This document shows positions 42,115 through 55,732 of a DNA stretch of 64,000 bases, one piece after another (position 1 is the stretch's first letter; the number at the start of each line of letters is the position of its first letter). Both the position numbers and the translations under genes were made by a program. The notes beneath the pieces are model-generated. The model saw only the letters and a program-made list of their open reading frames with translations, made no database searches and was not told the DNA's origin. The DNA lies in NCBI RefSeq assembly GCF_004421005.1, contig NZ_CP038026.1, positions 2,604,001-2,668,000 of the forward strand. Reading direction: 5' to 3'. Origin of the DNA: Pseudoduganella plicata. Lineage in GTDB: Bacteria; Pseudomonadota; Gammaproteobacteria; Burkholderiales; Burkholderiaceae_D.

Positions 42115-43164
42115 ATGACCGTTAAAGCCTATGGCGCCCACGCCGCCGACAAGCCGCTCGAATCGCTCGACATCACCCGCCGCGCACCCGGACCGCACGA
42201 CGTCCAGATCGACATCGCCTTTTGCGGCGTATGCCACTCCGACCTGCACACCGTGCGCGCCGAATGGGCCGGTACGCTGTTCCCGTGCGTGCCGGGCCAC
42301 GAGATCGTCGGCCGCGTCGCTTCCGTCGGCGCCCACGTCACGGATTTCAAGGCTGGCGACCTGGTTGGCGTCGGCTGCATGGTCGACAGCTGCCAGCACT
42401 GCGCCGATTGCGACGACGGCCTGGAAAACTACTGCGACGGCATGGTCGGCACGTACAACGGCGCCACCGCCGACGCACCCGGGCACACGCTGGGCGGCTA
42501 CTCGGAACAGATCGTCGTCCACGAACGCTTCGTGCTGCGCGTGAGCCATTCCGCCGACCAGCTGGCTGCCGTCGCGCCGCTGCTGTGCGCCGGCATCACG
42601 ACCTGGTCGCCGCTGCGGCACTGGAACGCGGGCCCCGGCAAGCGTGTCGGCATCGTCGGCATCGGCGGTCTTGGCCACATGGGCATCAAGCTGGCCCGCG
42701 CCATGGGGGCGCACGTGGTGGCGTTCACGACGTCCGAATCGAAGCGCGCCGACGCGCTGGCGCTGGGCGCGCATGAAGTGATCGTCTCGCGTGACGCCGA
42801 GGCGATGGCGTCGCAGACGAAAAGCCTGGACCTGATCGTCAACACGGTGGCCGCGCCGCACGACCTGGACGCGTTCCTCAACCTGCTCAAGCGCGACGCC
42901 ACGATGGTGCTGGTCGGCGCGCCCGCCACGCCGCACCCTTCGCCGCAGGTGTTCAACCTGATCACCAAGCGCCGCGCGATTGCCGGCTCGATGATCGGCG
43001 GCATTCCGGAAACCCAGGAGATGCTGGACTTCTGCGCCGAGCACAATATCGTGGCGGACATCGAGATGATCCGCGCCGACGAGATCAACGCGGCCTACGA
43101 GCGCATGTTGAAGGGCGACGTCAAGTACCGCTTCGTCATCGACAACGCCACGCTGGCAGCCTGA
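42115..43164 (+). CDS. Zinc-dependent alcohol dehydrogenase, YahK/cinnamyl-alcohol type
   Basis: 349 residues. Catalytic zinc ligands in GVCHSDLHTVR (Cys) and PGHEIVG (His-Glu) and at LLCAGITTWSPL. The structural-zinc cysteines lie in the CMVDSCQHCADCDDGLENYC stretch. The Rossmann motif GIGGLGHMGIKLARAMG lies near residue 182. It belongs to the NADP(H)-dependent broad-range aldehyde reductases related to E. coli YahK. Single-gene unit with its own leader. Confidence 0.92.
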   Translation: MTVKAYGAHAADKPLESLDITRRAPGPHDVQIDIAFCGVCHSDLHTVRAEWAGTLFPCVPGHEIVGRVASVGAHVTDFKAGDLVGVGCMVDSCQHCADCDDGLENYCDGMVGTYNGATADAPGHTLGGYSEQIVVHERFVLRVSHSADQLAAVAPLLCAGITTWSPLRHWNAGPGKRVGIVGIGGLGHMGIKLARAMGAHVVAFTTSESKRADALALGAHEVIVSRDAEAMASQTKSLDLIVNTVAAPHDLDAFLNLLKRDATMVLVGAPATPHPSPQVFNLITKRRAIAGSMIGGIPETQEMLDFCAEHNIVADIEMIRADEINAAYERMLKGDVKYRFVIDNATLAA

Positions 43165-43179
43165 CTCGTGCTGGTCTGC

Positions 43180-43493
43180 CGGTGCGTTCGCATCGGTGAC
43201 CAGTCTTGCCATTTCGTCGCTGCGGGCAGCCTGGATCGGAAGGTGCTGCTGGCGGCATTGACGCTGCCGATGATCGTCTCCGGTACCATCCACCCGTCGG
43301 CTGGTGGACGTGGGTAGCGCGCACCTTGCCGCATGATGCGGAAGCGGGCGGCGGCCTGCTGGTCGCCATCACCCAGCTGGCGACCGCTTCCGGCGCGACA
43401 GTGGGTGGTTTGGCGTTCGATGGGTTGGGCTACCAGTCAACCTTTGGCGCAGCCGCCTTCACCACGCTGCCGGCGGCAGGCCACGCGAAATGA
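43180..43493 (+). pseudogene. Relic of an MFS sugar/drug efflux transporter
   Basis: One frame reads DRKVLLAALTLPMIVSGT (transmembrane-like). Another reads WWTWVARTLPHDAEAGGG and LLVAITQLATASGATVGGLAFD and GLGYQSTFGAAA, the typical penultimate helices of arabinose-efflux-type MFS proteins. Most of the protein is missing and the frames do not join. It directly precedes the LysR gene, which may once have regulated it. Confidence 0.65.
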
Positions 43494-43537
43494 GCCGCGG
43501 CGGTAGAATCGTCGTTTCACCAGACGATTCACAGCCG

Positions 43538-44431
43538 ATGGCACGCGAAAACATCAACGACATCCTTGTCTTCCTGGCGGTGGCGCGCGAACGCAGCTTC
43601 ACGCGCGCCGCCGCCAAGCTGGGCATGACGCAGTCGGCACTGAGCCACATCATCCGCGGGCTGGAAGCGCGGCTGGGCGTGCGCCTGCTGACGCGCACGA
43701 CGCGAAGCGTGTCGCCCACCGAGGCCGGCGAGCGCCTGCTGCAGAACGTGGCGCCGCGGATGGAGGAGATCGAAGCGGAAATCGCCGCCGTCAGCGATCT
43801 GGGCGACAAGCCCGCCGGCACCATCCGCATCACCGCCACCGATCACGTGATCGACAATTTCCTGTGGCCGCGGCTCGCGCCCGTGCTGCCGCAATACCCC
43901 GACATCCATCTGGAAATGAGCGCGGACTACCGCATGGTCGACATCGTGGCGGAACGCTACGATATCGGCGTACGCTGGGGCGACCAGGTCGACAAGGACA
44001 TGATCGCCGTGCGCCTGACCCCGGACATGCGCACGATGATCGTCGGCTCGCCCGCCTACTTCGCGCACCGGCCCATCCCTGCCTCGGCACAGGACCTGAT
44101 GAAGCACAGCTGCATCGGCCTGCGGCTGGCAACGGCCGGCAGCGTCTACGCGTGGGAGCTGCGGCATGCGGGACGCGACCTGGAACTGCGTCCGCGTGGC
44201 CAGTTCACGTTCAGCGGCACCTACCAGATGCTCAATGCGGCCCTCAGCGGTTGCGGCCTGGCCTATCTGACGGAAGACCTGGCCGCGCCGCACGTGCAGG
44301 CCGGCCGGCTGGTCAGCGTGATGGAAGACTGGTGCCCGCACTTCCCCGGTCTCCACGCGTACTACCCGAGCCGGCGGCACTCGTCGCGTGCCCTGGGCAT
44401 CGTGATCGACGCCATCCGCCACAAGGCCTGA
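43538..44431 (+). CDS. LysR-family transcriptional regulator
   Basis: 297 residues from ATG 43538 (MARENINDILVFLAVARE); the frame opens earlier, but this start gives the standard N-terminus. Helix-turn-helix SFTRAAAKLGMTQSALSHIIRGLE. The C-terminal LysR substrate domain (residues ~90-290) contains YDIGVRWGDQVDKDMIAV. It belongs to the YafC/DsdC-like group. Targets unknown; the adjacent transporter is decayed and the neighbouring dehydrogenase lies upstream in the same direction. Convergent with the esterase. Confidence 0.9.
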   Translation: MARENINDILVFLAVARERSFTRAAAKLGMTQSALSHIIRGLEARLGVRLLTRTTRSVSPTEAGERLLQNVAPRMEEIEAEIAAVSDLGDKPAGTIRITATDHVIDNFLWPRLAPVLPQYPDIHLEMSADYRMVDIVAERYDIGVRWGDQVDKDMIAVRLTPDMRTMIVGSPAYFAHRPIPASAQDLMKHSCIGLRLATAGSVYAWELRHAGRDLELRPRGQFTFSGTYQMLNAALSGCGLAYLTEDLAAPHVQAGRLVSVMEDWCPHFPGLHAYYPSRRHSSRALGIVIDAIRHKA

Positions 44432-44435
44432 GCCG

Positions 44436-45419
44436 TCAGCGCCTGGCGATAAAGAAGCGCAGCATTTCCCGGCTGGCGTCGGGTCCGTCGGCATCGGTAT
44501 AGGACCCGCGCCCGCTGCCACCGGACCACGCGTGACCGGCGCCATGGACGGTCCACTGTTCGGCAAGCACTTCGCCCGTTATCCTTCGATGGACGGTGCG
44601 CGTGTAGGCATGCCGGGCCGCCGCCGCCGGCGCCGAATGGACGACTTGCGCCACGCCGGTCGCCGGTGTCGGGCCGCCGGCGATGGATTGGCGGACAACG
44701 CAGTCGCTGTTGTTCAGGTGGACCGTCTTGTCCCTGTCGCCGTGGAAAACAATGATGGGAAGGCCGTTCGCCGCCAGCGATTGCGGCGGCGCCACGCAAA
44801 CGCCGTTGCGCATGGCCAGCATCGCATCGTGGCCGCTGGTCGCACTGCCGTGCGCCAGGCCGGAATGGCAGCCTACGGCCGTGAACAGGTCGGGATAAGT
44901 GCGCCCCATGATGACGGCCATCGCACCACCGGCCGACAGGCCGGCAACGCCGACATGCGCGCGGTCGACCGCGTAGTTGTCGATGATTTGCTGCGTGACC
45001 CCGGCGATCAGCGCGGGCTCCCCATGACCGCGCTCGTGATGGGCCTTGTCGAACCACTGCCAGCAGCCATGCCAGTTGGCGCCGCGCGACTGTTCCGGAT
45101 AGACGATCAGGCAGCCGAACTGCTCGGCCAGTTCGTTCATGGCGGTGCCGCGCGCGAAATCGTCGGCATTCTGGCGGCAGCCGTGCAGCATGACCACGAG
45201 CGGCATGGGCGTGCCGTCGTAGCTCGCAGGTACGTACAGCTTGTAGCGCAGGTTGCCGGCGCCGTTGCGATAGAGGCCGGTAGAGAACCGCCCGGTTGCG
45301 CGACGATTTGTGCGCGCTACCCGGACGGGTTGCGATGGCTGGGCTCCGCTGCCAAAGGCAAGGGCCGTCCATGCATCGATTAATGTTGTGAGCAGCATTG
45401 TTGATACCTGATTCGTCAT
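44436..45419 (-). CDS. PHB-depolymerase-family (LpqC-like) esterase, probably exported
   Basis: About 327 residues from ATG 45419 (an ATG at 45440 is also possible). A short hydrophobic N-terminus may be a weak signal peptide. Alpha/beta-hydrolase with the oxyanion motif MLHGCRQNADDFA, nucleophile GLSAGGAM, acid in FHGDRDKTVH and histidine in HGAGHAWSGG; this is the esterase PHB depolymerase family, which includes feruloyl and acetylxylan esterases. The C-terminus lacks a substrate-binding domain. Substrate uncertain. Confidence 0.85.
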   Translation of the reverse strand: MTNQVSTMLLTTLIDAWTALAFGSGAQPSQPVRVARTNRRATGRFSTGLYRNGAGNLRYKLYVPASYDGTPMPLVVMLHGCRQNADDFARGTAMNELAEQFGCLIVYPEQSRGANWHGCWQWFDKAHHERGHGEPALIAGVTQQIIDNYAVDRAHVGVAGLSAGGAMAVIMGRTYPDLFTAVGCHSGLAHGSATSGHDAMLAMRNGVCVAPPQSLAANGLPIIVFHGDRDKTVHLNNSDCVVRQSIAGGPTPATGVAQVVHSAPAAAARHAYTRTVHRRITGEVLAEQWTVHGAGHAWSGGSGRGSYTDADGPDASREMLRFFIARR

Positions 45420-45655
45420 CGGCGTCTCCGATGTTTCCATCCATTATCGCATATTGCTGCGCTGCACCATTAATTAAATAACGATCAATCGCCTTGCACT
45501 GGGGAATTTGGGCTACTTCCGGGATCGCGGGCTGCCGCAGTGGAATGCTGCGCTGCAGCGGTTCGCCGGGGCCGGGAGAGAGTTGCCATGGCCATCGCAA
45601 GGGCCGGGGTCGGACTCGCCGGGTCTGCCCCCGCGGTCCGGCAACGTCTCGCCCA

Positions 45656-46228
45656 TTACGGTCGATAACGGTAATGGCCGGTGATGGGAAAGTCGAACAG
45701 CACGTCTTCGAGCTGCGTGCCCGCGCCGATATTGTGGATCACCAGTGGTGTACCGCCTGGCGATACCTGGTCGGCCACGATGCCGATGTGCGGCAGCCCT
45801 TGCGGCAAACGCCAGGTGACGATATCGCCGGCCCGGTAATCCGCGGCCTTCGTCGACGGCTTGACCGTCTCCCCATGTCGACCGAAGAACACCGCCAGGT
45901 TGGGCACGCGGCGGTGGTCGATATTCCGGTCGGGTCCCTTCATCCCCCAGTTGGCGGGATACGCTTTCCAGGCGGCGCGCATATCCTCGTGCACCCGCTC
46001 CTGCAAATCGACACCCAGTGCGCGGTAGGCGCGGACGACGACATCCGTGCACACACCGCGATCGAGCGGAACGTCGCCATCGGGATAGGCGATGCGCTGG
46101 TAGCTGCCGTCATAGCGGAGCGTCACGCCAATTTGCGTGCGGGCTGCCGCGACCAGCTGTTCGGCGGGGGCGGCAAACAGCTGGGGAGCGGCCAGGCTGG
46201 CGAGCAACAGGAACAAGCGAGGGGCCAT
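45656..46228 (-). CDS. DUF1287 (YijF-like) exported protein
   Basis: 190 residues from ATG 46228. Signal peptide MAPRLFLLLASLAAPQLFA. The mature part has YDGSYQRIAYPDGDVPLDRGVCTDVV (an NlpC/P60-like Cys in 'RGVCTDVVVRAYRALG'), WGMKGPDRNIDHRRVPN, and GDIVTWRLPQGLPHIGIVAD, where the His fits a Cys-His pair. A peptidoglycan amidase-like role is possible but unproven. It follows glpK on the same strand, with a 45-bp gap. Confidence 0.82.
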   Translation of the reverse strand: MAPRLFLLLASLAAPQLFAAPAEQLVAAARTQIGVTLRYDGSYQRIAYPDGDVPLDRGVCTDVVVRAYRALGVDLQERVHEDMRAAWKAYPANWGMKGPDRNIDHRRVPNLAVFFGRHGETVKPSTKAADYRAGDIVTWRLPQGLPHIGIVADQVSPGGTPLVIHNIGAGTQLEDVLFDFPITGHYRYRP

Positions 46229-46272
46229 CGTGAAACCGTTTGTCAAAACGGCAATGATACCCCAGCGTGGCG

Positions 46273-47778
46273 TCACCCGGCAAAGGCCGTCGATTCGGCA
46301 CATCCCGACCGCAACTGCGCGATCGCCTGCTCCCAGCCCTGCACGCGGCCAAGAGCTTCCTCGCGTCCTGTCGCCGGCTCGAAGACGCGGTCCACGCGCC
46401 ACTGCGCGGCCAGGTCGTCGGTGCCGCGGTAGACGCCCGCGGCGAGTCCCGCCAGGCTGGCAGCACCCAGCGCCGTCGTCTCGGTGACGACGGGGCGCAC
46501 GACCGGAATGCCCAGCAAATCGGCCTGGAACTGCAGCAGCAACGAGTTGGCGCAGGCGCCGCCGTCCACGCGCAGTTCCGTGATCGGTGCTGCGGCGTCG
46601 CGCTGCATCGCCTGCAGCAATGCGGCGCTCTGGAACGCGATCGATTCCAGTGCTGCGCGGGCGATGTGCGCAACCGTGGTGCCACGCGACAGGCCGAACA
46701 TCGCCCCCTTGGCGGACGGCACCCAGTACGGCGCGCCCAGCCCCGTGAACGACGGCACGAAGACGACGCCGCCGGCATCGGGCACCGACGCGGCCAGCGC
46801 TTCGATCTCGTTGGCCTGCTTGATGGCCTTCAGGCCGTCGCGCAGCCATTGCACGACGGCGCCGCCAATGAACACGCTGCCTTCCAGTGCGTACTGGTGC
46901 ACGCCGTTCGCCTCGCACGCGGCGGTGCTGATCAGGCCATTGTTCGACGCGGCGCACTCGCTGCCCGTGTTGAGCAGCATGAAGCATCCGGTACCGTAGG
47001 TGTTCTTGGCCATGCCGGGCTGGAAGCACGCCTGGCCGAACAGGGCCGCCTGCTGGTCGCCGGCCATGCCGCCGATGCAGACTTCGCCGCCCAGCCACTG
47101 CGCGTCCGTCATGCCGAACAGGTGGCTCGACGGATGCACGTCGGGCAGCAGTGCGGCGGGAATATCGAGCCACGCCAGCAGCTCGGCATCCCAGCACCGT
47201 TCGTGGATATTCCACAGCATGGTGCGGGCCGCGTTGCTGACGTCGGTGACGTGGACACGTCCGCCCGTCAGGTTCCATGCCAGCCAGGCATCGACGGTGC
47301 CGAACGCCAGCTCGCCGCGCACGGCGCGGGCGCGGGCGCCGTCCACGTTATCGAGGATCCATTTCAGCTTGGTCGCCGAAAAATACGGGTCCAGCACGAG
47401 GCCCGTCTTGGCGCGGATCTTGTCCGCCAGGCCATCGGTGCGCAGCTTCTGGCACAGCGCCTCCGTCCTTCGGTCCTGCCAGACGATGGCGTTGAAGATG
47501 GGGCGCCCCGTTGCGCGCTCCCACACAACAGTGGTCTCGCGCTGGTTGGTGATGCCGAGCGCGGCGATGTCACCTGCTTTCAGGCCGGCCTTGGCCAGCA
47601 CTTCGCGCGCCGTGGCGAGCTGGCTTTGCCACAGCTCGTCGGGGTTGTGCTCGACCCAGCCGGGTTGCGGGAAGATTTGCGTGAATTCCTGTTGGGCCGT
47701 TGCTACCACCGCGCCGTCGCGAAAGACGATGCTGCGCGAGCTCGAGGTGCCCTGGTCCAGAGCCAGTAGATAGGCCAT
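46273..47778 (-). CDS. glpK: Glycerol kinase
   Basis: 501 residues from ATG 47778 ([19 protein letters not shown]). FGGY-kinase landmarks: the phosphate loop [35 protein letters not shown], the glycerol-binding WQDRR and [13 protein letters not shown], and the C-terminal [18 protein letters not shown]. It phosphorylates glycerol to sn-glycerol-3-phosphate. Last gene of the glp operon, directly after the binding protein. Confidence 0.96.
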   Translation of the reverse strand: MAYLLALDQGTSSSRSIVFRDGAVVATAQQEFTQIFPQPGWVEHNPDELWQSQLATAREVLAKAGLKAGDIAALGITNQRETTVVWERATGRPIFNAIVWQDRRTEALCQKLRTDGLADKIRAKTGLVLDPYFSATKLKWILDNVDGARARAVRGELAFGTVDAWLAWNLTGGRVHVTDVSNAARTMLWNIHERCWDAELLAWLDIPAALLPDVHPSSHLFGMTDAQWLGGEVCIGGMAGDQQAALFGQACFQPGMAKNTYGTGCFMLLNTGSECAASNNGLISTAACEANGVHQYALEGSVFIGGAVVQWLRDGLKAIKQANEIEALAASVPDAGGVVFVPSFTGLGAPYWVPSAKGAMFGLSRGTTVAHIARAALESIAFQSAALLQAMQRDAAAPITELRVDGGACANSLLLQFQADLLGIPVVRPVVTETTALGAASLAGLAAGVYRGTDDLAAQWRVDRVFEPATGREEALGRVQGWEQAIAQLRSGCAESTAFAG

Positions 47779-47809
47779 GTCTGATCCTGCCTTCAAAATG
47801 AAACGGAAC

Positions 47810-47841
47810 GCGCGGCGCATCCGGGAACGAATACGCCGCGC
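47810..47841. promoter_or_regulatory. Stem-loop between glpV and glpK
   Basis: GCGCGGCG (47810-47817) and CGCCGCGC (47834-47841) pair perfectly over 8 bp with a 16-base loop, 31 bp before glpK. With no U-tract it is more likely an mRNA-processing or stabilising element that adjusts glpK expression than a terminator. Confidence 0.4.
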
Positions 47842-47856
47842 GGGGTGGAACAACGA

Positions 47857-49602
<1,746 letters not shown>

Positions 49603-49658
49603 GTCTTCTCCACGTTTTTGTCGTCGTCTTTTCGGAAAAACCCGGTACTACTTTTCGC

Positions 49659-49943
49659 TTACGCTTTCGCCATGATGATCGCCATTGCGGCAAACCCCAG
49701 CGCCGTGCCGATCCACTGGCTCAGGTCCGTGAAGCCGACCCAGGCCAGGTTGATGTAGGCAGCCGTCAGCAACCCGATGAACAGGCGGTCGCCGCGTGTC
49801 GTGCGCATCGGCAGGAAGCCCTTGCGTTCGACAGTCGGCCAGCGCAGTTCCAGCACCGTCATCCCCACCAGCATCAGTGCAATGCAGCCGAAGAAGACGG
49901 CTACCGGCATCGTCCACGCCATCCATGCAAATGACCACTCCAT
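49659..49943 (-). CDS. glpU: DUF2160 small membrane protein (GlpU-like)
   Basis: 94 residues with three predicted membrane helices (VAVFFGCIALMLVGMTVL; RLFIGLLTAAYINLAWVGF; IGTALGFAAMAIIMA). It carries the conserved ERKGFLPMRTTRGDRLF loop. Always found within glycerol ABC operons; an accessory transporter component of unknown action. Confidence 0.88.
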   Translation of the reverse strand: MEWSFAWMAWTMPVAVFFGCIALMLVGMTVLELRWPTVERKGFLPMRTTRGDRLFIGLLTAAYINLAWVGFTDLSQWIGTALGFAAMAIIMAKA

Positions 49944-49945
49944 CG

Positions 49946-51706
<1,761 letters not shown>

Positions 51707-51710
<4 letters not shown>

Positions 51711-52804
51711 TGCGCGATCCTTTCGTCGTTGCAGAAGAAGATGGTTTCGGGACGCGCCAGGCGCAGCCAGTGGCGGCCCGCCTGCACGGGAACCGACGTA
51801 TCGAGCTTGCCTTTCAGCGGATGGCCGGCGATCGTTCCCGTCACCAGCTGGCACGTGCCCAGGTGCTGCACGTGGCGGATCTCCGCCTCCAGCGCGCCCT
51901 CGGCGCCGCTTGGCGCCAGTTCGATGAATTCGGGCCGGATACCCATCGACAGCGTGCCCTGCGCGCGCTTCAGTTGCGCCACGCGCGCCGGATCGAGCGC
52001 GAGCCTGTCGCTGCCGATGAAGATGCCGTTCGTGTCCGCCGCGTCCAGCTTGACGGGGTAGAAATTCATGCCGGGGCTGCCGATGAAGTAGCCGACAAAG
52101 GTGTGGTCGGGCCGCTCGAAGAGCGCATCGGGCGCCCCCTTCTGGACGATCTTCCCGTCCGTCATGACGACCACTTCGTCGGCAAATGTCAGCGCCTCGA
52201 CCTGGTCGTGCGTCACGTAGATCAGTGTCAGCTTCAGTTGCTGGTGGATCTGCTTGAGCTGGCGGCGCAGCTGCCATTTCAGGTGCGGGTCGATGACCGT
52301 CAGCGGCTCGTCGAACAGGATCGCCGAGACGTCCTTGCGCACCAGGCCGCGGCCCAGCGAGATCTTTTGTTTCGCATCGGCCGACATGCCGCTGGCGCGC
52401 ACCTTCAGCGCATCCTTCATGCCGAGGATCTCCGCCACCTCGTGCACCCGCTTGTGCACCTCCGCTTCCGGCACCTTGCGGTTACGCAGCGGGAAGGCCA
52501 GGTTGTCGTACACCGTCATCGTGTCGTACAGCACGGGGAACTGGAACACCTGCGCGATGTTGCGGCCGCGCGTAGGCGTGTCCGTCACGTCCTTGCCGTC
52601 GAAGAGCACCTGGCCGTGCGACGGCACCAGCAGGCCCGAGATGATGTTCAACAGCGTCGACTTGCCGCAGCCGGAGGGGCCCAGCAGCGCATAGGCGCCA
52701 CCGTCTTCCCACACCATGTTCATCGGCTGCAGCGCGAAGTCGGATGGCTGCTGCGGGTTCTTGCCATAGGCATGACCCAGGTTACGGAATTCAATGCGTG
52801 CCAT
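51707..52804 (-). CDS. glpT: Glycerol ABC transporter ATPase (GlpT-like)
   Basis: 365 residues from ATG 52804, overlapping the previous gene by 14 bp. Walker A GPSGCGKST (42-50), Q-loop QVFQFPVLYDTM, Walker B AILFDEP (161-167), H-loop VTHD (His199), and a C-terminal MalK-like TOBE domain. Its ABC signature is degenerate: ASGMSADAKQK instead of LSGGQ. Partner of the glpS product, whose signature is intact. Not the glycerol-3-phosphate antiporter GlpT. Confidence 0.92.
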
Positions 52805-53891
52805 GGCTCGCCTCCCCCGGTGCGCGCAGCAAGGCGCCGTCCGCATCGAAAATGAACAGTTCCTGCGGATCGACCCAGGCCTGCACCTTCGCGTCGATCG
52901 CCACCGAATGCACGCCCGGCACCTGCGCCACCAGGCCGGCACCGCCCACGCGCAGGTGGACATAGGTTTCCGAGCCGCTCAATTCGGACAGGTCGACCGT
53001 GCAGTCCAGGCTATTCACCTGGGCCGTGCCCGGTTTGAGTGCCACGTGGTGGCAACGGATGCCGACCTTGCACGGCTGGCCCTTGGCCAGCGCCAGCGCA
53101 GGGCCGCCGATGCGCAGCACGGGACCGTCGTCGAGACGCACGGTGTGGCCGTCTTCCATGCGGCCGGGCAGCACGTTCATCGGCGGGTCGTTGAAGATGG
53201 CGGCCGAGCGGATCGAGATGGGTTTGCTGTAGGTGTCGAGCGTGGGGCCGGTCTGCAGGATGCGGCCCGCGTCCATCACGACGGTCTGGCCGCCCAGCAG
53301 CAGCGCTTCCTGCGGCTCGGTCGTGGCGTAGACAACGGTGGTGGCGCCATCGGCAAACAGCGAGGCCAGTTCGGCGCGCAGTTCTTCGCGCAGCTTGTAA
53401 TCGAGATTGACGAGCGGTTCGTCCAGCAGCACCAGCGGCGCCTTTTTGACGAGCGCCCGTGCCAGCGCGCAGCGCTGCTGCTGGCCGCCGGACAATGCGC
53501 CCGGCAGGCGTTGCAGCAGATGGCTGATGTGCAGCTTCTCGGCCATCTCCGTCACGCGCTGCTTCACTTCCGCGTCGGGCCGGCGCTGCAGGCGCAGCGG
53601 CGCGGCGATATTGTCGAACACCGACATGGCCGGATAATTGACGAACTGCTGGTACACCATGGCGAGATTACGGTCGCGGACGCTCACGCCCGTGACGTCC
53701 TTGCCATCGACCAGCACACGGCCTTCGGTCGGGCGATCGAGCCCGGCGATGACACGCATCAGCGTGGTCTTGCCCGCCTGCGTGGGCCCGAGCAGGACGT
53801 TGATCGTCCCCGGGACCAGTTCCAGGTCGAGGGCGTACAGATGCGTCTCTGCCCCGACCCGCAAGCTAATATCCTTCAGCTGCAGTTTCAC
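52791..53891 (-). CDS. glpS: Glycerol ABC transporter ATPase (GlpS-like)
   Basis: 366 residues. Walker A GPTQAGKTT (35-43), intact signature ALSGGQQQR (132-140), Walker B VLLDEP. The H-loop position reads YATTEP, with Thr191 where His is expected. C-terminal TOBE domain with FNDPPMNVLPG. With GlpT this builds one canonical and one degenerate ATP site. Confidence 0.92.
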   Translation of the reverse strand: MKLQLKDISLRVGAETHLYALDLELVPGTINVLLGPTQAGKTTLMRVIAGLDRPTEGRVLVDGKDVTGVSVRDRNLAMVYQQFVNYPAMSVFDNIAAPLRLQRRPDAEVKQRVTEMAEKLHISHLLQRLPGALSGGQQQRCALARALVKKAPLVLLDEPLVNLDYKLREELRAELASLFADGATTVVYATTEPQEALLLGGQTVVMDAGRILQTGPTLDTYSKPISIRSAAIFNDPPMNVLPGRMEDGHTVRLDDGPVLRIGGPALALAKGQPCKVGIRCHHVALKPGTAQVNSLDCTVDLSELSGSETYVHLRVGGAGLVAQVPGVHSVAIDAKVQAWVDPQELFIFDADGALLRAPGEASHGTH

Positions 53892-53948
53892 TGCTGTCTC
53901 CTGTTCTTGTTGCCGCTTTTTTCTTTATTTTACTGCTCAGTTGCAAGC

Positions 53949-55526
53949 TCAGTTGCCTGCGGATTGCCGCATGGCGTAATCCGGACTGCCGTGCTCCGGT
54001 GCCGATTGCTGCGTCATCCATTGCTGCAGCCGTTCCATGTCCGCCGGCTTGCTGTGCAGGCCGCACTTGGTGCGACGCCACAGCACGTCTTCCGCACTGC
54101 GCGCCCATTCTACCTGCATGAGGTATTGCACTTCCCGGCTATAGACACCCGGCGACAGCTCGGTGCCCAGATCGGCCAGGCTGATGGCGTCGCCCAGCAT
54201 CTTTTCGGCACGGCTGCCGTAATTGCGCGCGTAGCGGTGCGCCAGCTTCGGCGGCAGCCACGGATGGCGGCCCTGGAAGCGGCGCAGGAATCCGTCAAAG
54301 TCGTAGCGCTCGATCAGCATGCCCGGGAACTGCAGGTCGCCGCCGGGCAACGGCGCTTTGGCCGTCCAGTCGGGCGCATCGCTGCCGAGGCGGCGCAGCA
54401 GCATGCCGACACCCTCCTCGGCCAGCTTGCGGTACGTGGTGATCTTGCCGCCCCAGATATTGAGGAAGGGCGGCGCATCGTCCGGGCATTCGAGCAGGTA
54501 GTCGCGCGTGATCGCCGACGCCTGGCTGGAATTGTCGTCCAGCAGAGGGCGTACGCCGGAATAGGTGCCGACCACATCCTGCGGCGAAATCTGCCGGCTG
54601 AAATAGCGGTTGGCCATCTCGCACAGGTACACCGTCTCTTCCGGGCTGATCGTCACGCGCCCCGGCTCGCCCTTGTATTCGAGGTCCGTCGTGCCGATCA
54701 GCGTGAATTCGTCCTGGTAGGGAATGGCGAAGATGATGCGCTTGTCGGGGTTCTGGAAGATGTAGGCGTAGTCATGCTCGAACAGCCGCGGCACGATAAT
54801 GTGGCTGCCCTTGATCAGCCGCAGGCCATAGCTGCGCCCCGCGCTCAGCGCGGCCGCCGCGAACTGGCCCGTCCACGGACCGGCCGCATTGACGATGGCA
54901 CGCGTCCGCACCTCGATGCGGCCCCGCTCGGCGCTGTCCAGGGTGGCATGCCAGCCGTCGCCGTCGCGCCGCACCGACGTGCACGGCGTGCGCGTCAGGA
55001 TGGTGGCGCCGCGCTCGCTGGCGTCCAGTGCGTTGAGCACGACGAGACGGGCGTCGTCGACCCAGCCGTCCGAATAGACAAAGCCTTTATTGAAGCTGCC
55101 CTTCAACGGCGCCCCGGCCGGATGGCCGCGCAACGCGATGCCTTCAGACCCGGGCAGGAACTCGCGCCGCGCCAGATGGTCATACAGGAACAGGCCCGCT
55201 CGGATCATCCACGACGGCCGCTGCGCCGCATCGTGCGGCATGACGAAGCGCAGCGGCCACATGATGTGCGGCGCCGTGCGCAACAGCACCTCGCGCTCCT
55301 GCAGCGCCTTGCGCACCAGCTTGAATTCGTAATATTCCAGGTAGCGCAGGCCGCCGTGAATCAGCTTCGTGCTGGCCGACGACGTGTGCTGCGCCAAGTC
55401 GTGCTGCTCGCACAGAACGACGCGCAAGCCGCGGCCCACGGCATCGCGCGCAATGCCGACACCATTGATGCCGCCACCGACGATCAGCAGGTCGCAGTCG
55501 ATGCGCGCTTCCGAAGCTTGCGCCAT
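53949..55526 (-). CDS. glpD: Aerobic glycerol-3-phosphate dehydrogenase
   Basis: 525 residues from ATG 55526 (MAQASEARIDCDLLIVGGG). FAD-binding GGGINGVGIARDAVGRG at the N-terminus, STKLIHGGLRYLEYYEF, GTTDLEY, and the C-terminal DAO_C domain. It oxidises glycerol-3-phosphate to dihydroxyacetone phosphate at the inner membrane, reducing the quinone pool. First gene of the glp operon. The longer upstream frame to 55586 is arginine-rich and unsupported. Confidence 0.95.
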   Translation of the reverse strand: MAQASEARIDCDLLIVGGGINGVGIARDAVGRGLRVVLCEQHDLAQHTSSASTKLIHGGLRYLEYYEFKLVRKALQEREVLLRTAPHIMWPLRFVMPHDAAQRPSWMIRAGLFLYDHLARREFLPGSEGIALRGHPAGAPLKGSFNKGFVYSDGWVDDARLVVLNALDASERGATILTRTPCTSVRRDGDGWHATLDSAERGRIEVRTRAIVNAAGPWTGQFAAAALSAGRSYGLRLIKGSHIIVPRLFEHDYAYIFQNPDKRIIFAIPYQDEFTLIGTTDLEYKGEPGRVTISPEETVYLCEMANRYFSRQISPQDVVGTYSGVRPLLDDNSSQASAITRDYLLECPDDAPPFLNIWGGKITTYRKLAEEGVGMLLRRLGSDAPDWTAKAPLPGGDLQFPGMLIERYDFDGFLRRFQGRHPWLPPKLAHRYARNYGSRAEKMLGDAISLADLGTELSPGVYSREVQYLMQVEWARSAEDVLWRRTKCGLHSKPADMERLQQWMTQQSAPEHGSPDYAMRQSAGN

Positions 55527-55611
55527 CACTGCACCGACCTGCACGCGTCGCCCGGTGTGCCGCTGGCGCGGGCCGGACGCGTGCAACTTGTGGAACTTGT
55601 GGCGCGAATAT

Positions 55612-55626
55612 GGTCGTTTTTGTTCA
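55612..55626 (-). promoter_or_regulatory. Candidate GlpR operator upstream of glpD
   Basis: On the + strand GGTCGTTTTTGTTCA, about 86 bp before the glpD start. It resembles GGTTCGTTTATGTTCG at 56066 near glpR. DeoR-type GlpR proteins bind TTCG-containing repeats. The pairing is inferred. Confidence 0.35.
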
Positions 55627-55700
55627 TATCCTGTCTCTTATCGTTTTATTTTTGCTGGCGCTTGGCGTTGGCTTTGCTAGAGCGGCTGCCGGGTTGCCTT

Positions 55701-55732
55701 GGCTACCTGGCTACCTGGCTACCTGGCTGCCT
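55701..55732. repeat. Octamer tandem repeat
   Basis: GGCTACCT occurs three times in succession (55701-55724), followed by one variant, GGCTGCCT. It lies in the glpD-glpR intergenic region, and copy number could vary by slippage. Confidence 0.7.
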
